A DNA stretch of 11,450 nucleotides from an uncultured Solobacterium sp. (GTDB lineage: Bacteria; Bacillota_I; Bacilli_A; Erysipelotrichales; Erysipelotrichaceae), in the NCBI GenBank assembly GCA_905235315.1, contig CAJOLG010000035.1, positions 1 through 11,450 on the forward strand, in the 5' to 3' direction. Made by a program: the position numbers and the translations under genes. Positions 6,842-11,450 of the stretch are shown here, piece after piece. Position 1 is the first letter of the stretch, and each line of letters opens with the position of its first letter. A model generated the notes under the pieces. It searched no databases. It saw nothing but the letters and a program-made list of their open reading frames with translations, and had not been told where the DNA came from.

Positions 6842-6865
6842 CTTAGAGTACCGGTGTGCTATACT
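6836..6865 (+). promoter_or_regulatory. Promoter of the yuiD-like/nifU-like unit
   Basis: An extended -10, TGCTATACT (6857-6865), with a -35-like TTACCA (6836-6841, 4 of 6 matches) 18 bases upstream. The transcript would start about 6872, leaving a short leader with the GAGG ribosome site at 6873-6876. Confidence 0.55.
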
Positions 6866-6884
6866 CTCATGTGAGGCAAAATGT

Positions 6885-7340
6885 ATGATTAAGACGATGT
6901 ATCCGTTCTGGTCGGCAATTCTGTCCGCTGTGCTCGCACAGCTGCTCAAACCGATCATCTACTACGCAAAAACCGGAAAGTGGAACCTGAAGATGATCAA
7001 AGACAGCGGCGGGATGCCCAGCTCCCATACCGCGCTGGTCACTGCCCTGGCTTTATCGGTCGGTCTTCAGGAACAGTTCAGTTCCACGATCTTCGCCGTA
7101 ACAGCTGCCCTTGCGGTCATTGTCATTTACGATGCCGCAAATGTGAGATATTATAGCGGGCAGAACATCCGGGTTACGCAGCAGCTGGTCAAAGATGTGC
7201 AGGATGAACTGAACACGGAATTCACCGATCCGATCTATCAGATCAAGCTGAAAGATGTTCTCGGCCATAAATGGATGGAAGTGGTCGGCGGAGCCCTCCT
7301 CGGCGCGTTTATCGCAATCGTCTTCCATTACGGGTTATAG
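6885..7340 (+). CDS. Divergent PAP2 family (YuiD-like) integral membrane protein
   Basis: A 151-residue membrane protein of the YuiD/DUF212 family, distantly related to PAP2 acid phosphatases. Seen: a hydrophobic N-terminal segment (8-27), the motif KDSGGMPSSHTA at 39-50 (the family's counterpart of the PAP2 PSGH motif), a hydrophobic segment at 66-82 followed by YDAANVRYYSGQ at 82-93, and GHKWMEVVGGALLGA at 127-141 entering the last membrane helix. The biological substrate of this family is not established. The frame is open upstream to 6768 across the divergent promoter region, but ATG 6885 is chosen because GAGG lies eight bases before it and it gives the typical N-terminus. It precedes the NifU-like gene by 31 bases, probably in one transcript; a functional link between them is not obvious. 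Confidence 0.9.
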   Translation: MIKTMYPFWSAILSAVLAQLLKPIIYYAKTGKWNLKMIKDSGGMPSSHTALVTALALSVGLQEQFSSTIFAVTAALAVIVIYDAANVRYYSGQNIRVTQQLVKDVQDELNTEFTDPIYQIKLKDVLGHKWMEVVGGALLGAFIAIVFHYGL

Positions 7341-7371
7341 GAAATAAAAGAACACAAGAGGTGTTATAGGA

Positions 7372-7659
7372 ATGAGCGAAACAGTAACAGCTACAGGCAG
7401 TGATGTGCTCGAGCGCATCGAAAAAACCATCAACAAGATCCGGCCGTATATTCAGCAGGACGGCGGAGATGTGGAACTGGTCGACTATCAGGACGGGGTC
7501 GTAACCGTGCGGATGCTGGGAGCGTGCGCCGGATGTATGGCGCTTGACGCAACCCTTACCGACGGAATCCAGGCAATCCTTCTGGATGAGGTTCCCGAAG
7601 TCAAGGAGGTAAAGCTTGACACCTCCGGTTTTGGCGAGACATGGAATCCCTACTACTGA
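7372..7659 (+). CDS. NifU-like C-terminal (Nfu) domain Fe-S scaffold/carrier protein
   Basis: A 95-residue protein made of a single Nfu domain. Nfu proteins bind a [4Fe-4S] cluster between two subunits through a CxxC motif and hand it to client apoproteins in the cytoplasm. Seen: LERIEKTINKIRPYIQQDGG at 13-32, close to the family's typical start, and GACAGCMALDATL at 50-62 with C52 and C55 as cluster ligands. It lacks the IscU-like and A-type domains of longer homologues, as is normal in Firmicutes. A strong ribosome site, GAGGTG (7358-7363), is eight bases before the ATG. Rnf subunits in this genome, such as RnfC with two clusters, are plausible clients, but nothing in the sequence shows that. 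Confidence 0.93.
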   Translation: MSETVTATGSDVLERIEKTINKIRPYIQQDGGDVELVDYQDGVVTVRMLGACAGCMALDATLTDGIQAILLDEVPEVKEVKLDTSGFGETWNPYY

Positions 7660-7697
7660 TTCCATCCAGAGGTGCAGTTCATTCATGATTTGATATA

Positions 7698-7738
7698 AAA
7701 TCCGGATTTTCTCCGGATTTTTCAGTTTTTTTCTGTTT
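7698..7738 (+). terminator. Strong intrinsic terminator after the NifU-like gene
   Basis: The arms AAATCCGGA (7698-7706) and TCCGGATTT (7712-7720) form a perfect 9-bp stem with a five-base loop, followed by TTCAG and two further T runs. It closes the yuiD-like/nifU-like transcript. A -10-like TGATATAAA (7691-7699) overlaps its left arm, so the hairpin could also lie at the very start of a glnN leader. Confidence 0.85.
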
Positions 7739-7836
7739 TTTTGATTTATTTTTCGGTTTTTCGGTGTTTTTCCGAATTTTTTATTGCATTCTCACGGTTT
7801 TCGAAGAAAATTGAACTCATAAAGGAGAATTTCATT
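7721..7836 (+). promoter_or_regulatory. T-rich leader region of glutamine synthetase III
   Basis: The first 60-odd bases are mostly T, with TTTTTCGG repeated in tandem (about 7749-7764) and a small hairpin TTCGG/CCGAA (7760-7776) followed by six T, which resembles a second terminator. Further on, TTGCAT (7784-7789) and GAAAAT (7806-7811), 16 bases apart, form a weak candidate promoter. The ribosome site AAAGGAG ends nine bases before the glnN ATG. I see no recognisable GlnR/TnrA operator. The region may be stacked terminators, an attenuator, or both. Confidence 0.45.
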
Positions 7837-9921
7837 ATGGAAAAGCCTTTTGAAGAGTTCGGTTCGCTGGTTTTCTCCGAGTCGATGATGAAAGAGCGGC
7901 TTCCCAAGCCGGTCTATCTGTCATGGAAGAAAACCGTGGCCAATGAAGGTACACTTGACCGCCCGACTGCGGATTCCATCGCACACGCGATGAAGCGGTG
8001 GGCACTTGAAAACGGTGCGACGCATTATACGCACTGGTTCCAGCCGCTGACCGGAACCACCGCCGAAAAGCACGATGCGTTTCTCGATCCCGACAGCCTC
8101 GGGGAGCCGATGACGCACTTCTCCGGGAAGAACCTGATCAAGGGAGAACCGGATGCCTCCAGTTTTCCAAGCGGCGGACTGCGTGCGACATTTGAAGCGC
8201 GCGGCTATACCTACTGGGATGTAACAAGCCCGGCATTCATCAAGGACGGAGTTCTCTGCATTCCGACCGTATTTGTCTCCTATAACGGGGAGTCCCTCGA
8301 CAAGAAGGACCCGCTGCTCAAATCGATCAAAGCGGTCTCCCAGGCAGCCACCCGTGTGGTAAACCTCCTCGGCGATAAAGATGTGAAATCATGCATGCCG
8401 GTCGTCGGACTCGAACAGGAATACTTTCTGATCGACCGGGAATACTTTGACAAACGTCCGGACCTGCGCCTGACCGGACGCACGCTGTTCGGTGCCCCTG
8501 CCTCCAAGGGTCAGGAGCTCTCCGACCATTACTTCGGCGCCCTTCCCGGACGTGTTTCGGAATTCATGAAAGACGTCAATCATGAACTCTGGAAACTCGG
8601 CATCTATGCCAAGACCGAGCACAATGAGGTCGCTCCGGGCCAGTTTGAACTGGCGCCGGTCTACACCTCCTGCAATATGGCAGTGGATGATAACCAGCTC
8701 ACCATGGAGATCCTCACCAAGACTGCGGCCAAGCACGGCCTTGCCTGCCTGCTTCATGAAAAGCCGTTTGAGGGAATCAACGGATCCGGCAAGCATAACA
8801 ACTGGTCGCTTACGACCGACGCCGGACAGAACCTGTTCTCGCCCGGAGACAAGCCGGCGGAAAACATCCGCTTCCTGCTGTTTGTCTGTGCCTTTATCCA
8901 GGCGGTCGATGAAAACGCGGTTCTGCTGCGAATGAGCGCCAGCTGTGCCGGAAACGATCACCGTCTGGGTGCTGACGAAGCACCTCCCGCGATTATCTCG
9001 ATTTACCTCGGCAGCTATATTGAACAGATTCTTTACGGCATCTATATGGGCAAAACGTCAAAGAAGGAGAAACGCAACACCGAATTCAGCCCGATTTCGG
9101 GTCTCTCCTATATCCCGCATGACAACTCCGACCGCAACCGGACTTCCCCGGTCGCATTTACCGGAAACAAGTTTGAATTCCGTATGCTGGGATCTTCCAT
9201 GTCGGCGGCGGTTGCCAATACAGTGATCAACGCGATCATGGCGGATTCGCTCAACCGTGTTGCGGATGAACTGGAAGGCATCAAATATCTCCAGGATGTC
9301 CGGGCAAAAGCCCTCGACATCTGCCGCGATATTATCGATAAACACAAACGTGTACTGTTCTCCGGTGACGGCTATTCCGACGCCTGGGTCAAGGAAGCTG
9401 CCCGCCGCGGCCTTCCCAATGTCCGGTCGTTCATCGAAAGCATTGAAGTTCTCGATGATGAAAAGACCGTTGCGATGCTGACGGGGCTTGGGATTTATTC
9501 CGAAAAGGAACTGGCTGCCCGCAAGGCAATCTATGCCGATCAGTACGTTTCGATCATGGGGATCGAAGTCAAGACGATGCTGTCGATGGTGCGCAAGCAT
9601 GTACTTCCTGCGATGAGCGAAGAACTGAAGTTCTACGGGGAGACCATGCAGACAGTGACAAAACCCCCGAAATATATCAAAGACCGCGTCAGTGAACTTG
9701 AAAAACTGATTGACCTTGTCTACACCGGTACACAGAAGCTGGAAAAGGAATACGCAGAAGTCCGCGCGATCACATCAAGCGAGAAGGCAGGTCTCAGAAT
9801 CTATAACGAAACCTCGGTCCTGATGAAGGAACTGCGCTCCGCAGTCGACCGCTATGAGGCAATCGCCTCCGACCGATTCTACCGGCTTCCGGGCTATGAG
9901 GAAATGCTGTTCTCTCTCTGA
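7837..9921 (+). CDS. glnN: Glutamine synthetase type III
   Basis: A 694-residue cytoplasmic enzyme that joins ammonium to glutamate using ATP. The length (about 700) and motifs place it in the GSIII (GlnN) class rather than the 440-470-residue GSI. Seen: an N-terminal GSIII region with THYTHWFQPLTG at 62-73 and FPSGGLRATFEARGY at 110-124; the metal/glutamate-site segment GLEQEYFLID at 191-200; TEHNEVAPGQFELAPVY at 260-276; the nucleotide-site segment NGSGKHNNWSL at 315-325; then SASCAGNDHRLGADEAPPA in the middle and NRTSPVAFTGNKFEFRMLGSS further on, and a long helical C-terminal tail. The ATG at 7837 has AAAGGAG before it; an in-frame TTG at 7741 would add a low-complexity stretch from the T-rich leader and is rejected. 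It is transcribed alone between terminators. GSIII enzymes form dodecamers of two facing hexamers; regulation here is unknown. Confidence 0.97.
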   Translation: MEKPFEEFGSLVFSESMMKERLPKPVYLSWKKTVANEGTLDRPTADSIAHAMKRWALENGATHYTHWFQPLTGTTAEKHDAFLDPDSLGEPMTHFSGKNLIKGEPDASSFPSGGLRATFEARGYTYWDVTSPAFIKDGVLCIPTVFVSYNGESLDKKDPLLKSIKAVSQAATRVVNLLGDKDVKSCMPVVGLEQEYFLIDREYFDKRPDLRLTGRTLFGAPASKGQELSDHYFGALPGRVSEFMKDVNHELWKLGIYAKTEHNEVAPGQFELAPVYTSCNMAVDDNQLTMEILTKTAAKHGLACLLHEKPFEGINGSGKHNNWSLTTDAGQNLFSPGDKPAENIRFLLFVCAFIQAVDENAVLLRMSASCAGNDHRLGADEAPPAIISIYLGSYIEQILYGIYMGKTSKKEKRNTEFSPISGLSYIPHDNSDRNRTSPVAFTGNKFEFRMLGSSMSAAVANTVINAIMADSLNRVADELEGIKYLQDVRAKALDICRDIIDKHKRVLFSGDGYSDAWVKEAARRGLPNVRSFIESIEVLDDEKTVAMLTGLGIYSEKELAARKAIYADQYVSIMGIEVKTMLSMVRKHVLPAMSEELKFYGETMQTVTKPPKYIKDRVSELEKLIDLVYTGTQKLEKEYAEVRAITSSEKAGLRIYNETSVLMKELRSAVDRYEAIASDRFYRLPGYEEMLFSL

Positions 9922-9930
9922 TATCAAAAC

Positions 9931-9966
9931 AAAGACGCTTCCGGACGTTCCGGCAGCGCCTTTTTT
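9931..9966 (+). terminator. Intrinsic terminator of glnN
   Basis: The arms GCTTCCGGA and TCCGGCAGC (one T-C mismatch, three-base loop) form a stem that extends outward by C-G and, after one mismatch, G-C and A-T pairs, followed by TTTTTT. The A run before the stem means it may also work in the opposite direction. Confidence 0.85.
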
Positions 9967-9985
9967 ACGCAGAAAGAATTACATA

Positions 9986-10007
9986 AAACCCTGCCGCAGC
10001 AGGGTTT
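9986..10007 (-). terminator. Hairpin terminator of the flavoprotein reductase gene
   Basis: AAACCCTGC and GCAGGGTTT form a perfect 9-bp stem with a four-base loop, about 30 bases after the minus-strand stop codon. On the minus strand the stem ends in GGGTTTT but the T tract is short, so termination may depend partly on the neighbouring glnN hairpin read in reverse. Confidence 0.65.
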
Positions 10008-10038
10008 AGTTGTACAGCAGAAACCAATGTGGTTTCGA

Positions 10039-11450
10039 TCAGTCGAGATACGCAGCCGCCTGCTCACCGGCGATGCGGCCGAAGACAATGAAATCTGCGA
10101 CAGCGTTTCCGCCGAGACGGTTGGCGCCGTGAACACCGCCGGTAACTTCACCGGCTGCGAAGAGACCCGGAATCACCGTGTCATCTGCGGTCAGTACCTG
10201 GCAGTCCGGACTGATTTTCAGACCGCCCATCGTGTGGTGGATACCCGGCTGTACGGTAAGCGCATAGTACGGGCCTTCCAGTTTCTCAGCGAATGACGTT
10301 CTTCCGAAGTCGGGGTCTTCCTTTGCCTCAACGCAGGAATTCCATTTCTCCAGTGTTTCCGCAAGTACGGCACCGTCGATTCCCATTTCCTTTGCGAGAT
10401 CTTCTGCCGTGTCACCGGTTACGGTCCATCCCTTGGAAACATAGCCCTGGATAACTGCGCTTGCGTCATACATCTTCTGGTCAACAATCAGCCATGCGTA
10501 ACCGCCGGTCTGGTTGTTTTCCGCATCGGAAACTTTGTCACGGGTGGAGACTTCGTCATAGAACCGGACGCCTTCCGCATTGACAAGGATCGCACCGTCA
10601 CCGCGGAGACCTTCGGTAATCAGGTTCGCAGAGCCATCTTCCGCAACATGTACGGTCGGATGAAGCTGAATCTGATCCATATCTACCGTAGCTGCACCGA
10701 CTGCTTCGCCCATTGTAATACCCTGGCCGAGGATACCCGCCGCATTGGTGGTAATATATCCGTCGAGTTCGGGATGATTCTGCGCAACAACCATCTCGTT
10801 GTTTGCGCCGAAGCCGCCGGACGCAATGACAACAGCCCCTGCCTTGACGGTAACTTTGCCGCCTTTGGCGGTTTCCGCTTCAATGCCTGCCGCCTTGCCG
10901 CCGTCCATGATAATGGAGGTCGCAGTTGTATTGAACAGAACTTCAATACCGCGGTCATTGAGATTCTTTTCGAGAATCGGAATCACATATGCGCCGACAG
11001 AAATAGTCTGGCCTTCCGCGTTGACCGGACGATGGATACGCTTGACACTGGCACCGCCGAATGCGCCGACGTTGTGGAGTTCTGCGCCGATCTCATCAAG
11101 CCAGTCGATTGCGTCTTCGCTCTTTTCTGCGAGCACCTTTACGAGTGCCGGATCATTGAGACCTTTGCCGCCGATCATGGTGTCAAGTTCAAACAGTTCC
11201 GTGGAGTCAAAGTAGCCTTCCGGCGATGCCTGGTAAGCATCCCACTGCTTCTGAACCGCTGCCGTGAGTTCTTTGACGGTTTCCTCGTTGGTTCCGGTGA
11301 ACTCTGCGGCAGATGCGAGCGTCTTGTCGACACCGGCATTCTCGCCGAATTCATTTTCATCCTGGAAGACTGTCTTTGCGGCATTCATACCGCCGGTGGA
11401 ACGGACAGAGTTGCCGCCGACCATGGACTGGCTTTCCACGATAATGACTC
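10039..11450 (-). CDS. Flavin-dependent fumarate reductase-like/2-enoate reductase flavoprotein (partial, 5' end outside window)
   Basis: The last 470 or so codons of an FAD_binding_2 family reductase, related to soluble fumarate reductase and urocanate reductase. These enzymes reduce a carbon-carbon double bond next to a carboxylate, using FAD as hydride donor. Numbered from the GTG at 11437-11439, seen are MVGGNSVRSTGGMNAA at 6-21 (FAD site), the substrate-site segment QLHPT with H260, LITEGLRGDGA at 273-283 (T275, E276), TRDKVSDA with the likely acid Arg R300, HHTMGGL with H401, and GVHGANRLGGNAVADF at 435-450 with R441. All catalytic positions of the fumarate-reductase class appear kept. 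The visible GTG is internal, since the frame stays open to the window edge reading VIIVE, as in the family's FAD fold. The missing N-terminus would show whether there is a signal peptide or an FMN-binding domain. Substrate is unassigned; fumarate is only one option. Confidence 0.9.
   Translation of the reverse strand, partial: VIIVESQSMVGGNSVRSTGGMNAAKTVFQDENEFGENAGVDKTLASAAEFTGTNEETVKELTAAVQKQWDAYQASPEGYFDSTELFELDTMIGGKGLNDPALVKVLAEKSEDAIDWLDEIGAELHNVGAFGGASVKRIHRPVNAEGQTISVGAYVIPILEKNLNDRGIEVLFNTTATSIIMDGGKAAGIEAETAKGGKVTVKAGAVVIASGGFGANNEMVVAQNHPELDGYITTNAAGILGQGITMGEAVGAATVDMDQIQLHPTVHVAEDGSANLITEGLRGDGAILVNAEGVRFYDEVSTRDKVSDAENNQTGGYAWLIVDQKMYDASAVIQGYVSKGWTVTGDTAEDLAKEMGIDGAVLAETLEKWNSCVEAKEDPDFGRTSFAEKLEGPYYALTVQPGIHHTMGGLKISPDCQVLTADDTVIPGLFAAGEVTGGVHGANRLGGNAVADFIVFGRIAGEQAAAYLD

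Noticed and set aside
7741..7836. N-terminal extension of glutamine synthetase III from a TTG codon
   Set aside because: The added residues are Phe/Ile/Ser-rich output of the T-rich leader; a strong ribosome site precedes ATG 7837, which gives the normal family start.
11437..11439. GTG as the true start of the flavoprotein reductase
   Set aside because: The frame remains open to the window edge and the upstream codons (VIIVE) continue the expected FAD-binding fold, so the gene begins outside the window.
1..11450. CRISPR arrays, insertion sequences, phage genes, tRNAs, rRNAs or defence systems
   Set aside because: I saw no regularly spaced repeats, transposase-like frames, cloverleaf structures or defence-type proteins; all substantial open frames are accounted for by metabolic or membrane genes.

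Overview
The window looks like ordinary chromosomal DNA from an anaerobic, mid-GC Bacillota (Firmicutes), perhaps a gut Erysipelotrichia- or Clostridia-like organism. The evidence is the mix of genes: an Rnf complex with rnfC leading rnfD, a type III glutamine synthetase, a YuiD-type membrane protein, a GSP13-like S1 protein beside pgi, and a fumarate-reductase-like flavoprotein. Genes are tightly packed, no gap exceeds 200 bases, and I see no mobile element, CRISPR array, tRNA or rRNA. The genus-level placement is a guess.

Layout. 1-2020 (minus strand): the start of an rnf operon, rnfC then rnfD, with rnfD running off the left edge. 2137-3258 (plus): apbE, a lipoprotein FAD:protein FMN transferase, divergent from rnfC. 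It is the enzyme type that attaches FMN to the TGAT threonine visible in RnfD. 3356-4366 (plus): a voltage-gated-type potassium channel with a C-terminal RCK_C-like domain. 4404-5051 (plus): a protein resembling the zinc-dependent phospholipase C family. 5166-6814 (minus): an S1-domain RNA-binding protein translationally coupled to glucose-6-phosphate isomerase. 6885-7659 (plus): a YuiD/divergent-PAP2 membrane protein and a NifU-like Fe-S protein. 7837-9921 (plus): glutamine synthetase III behind an unusual T-rich leader. 10039-11450 (minus): a flavin-dependent fumarate-reductase-like enzyme, cut by the right edge.

How the parts fit. RnfC and RnfD belong to the membrane ferredoxin:NAD+ oxidoreductase that couples electron transfer to ion pumping, and ApbE would mature its flavin-bearing subunits. 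The flavoprotein reductase at the right end may be another user of reducing power, but a link to Rnf is inference only. The other genes are housekeeping: glycolysis, nitrogen assimilation, Fe-S assembly and ion transport.

Regulatory detail is clearer than usual. Several promoters carry an extended -10 (TGnTATAAT-like) with poor -35 boxes. Two plus-strand genes, apbE and the channel, have a -10 box only 9-10 bases before the ATG and no Shine-Dalgarno, suggesting leaderless mRNAs. Most units end in clear intrinsic terminators. I found no convincing undescribed multi-gene system; the best leads are the leaderless transcripts, the glnN leader and the channel's unusual voltage sensor.
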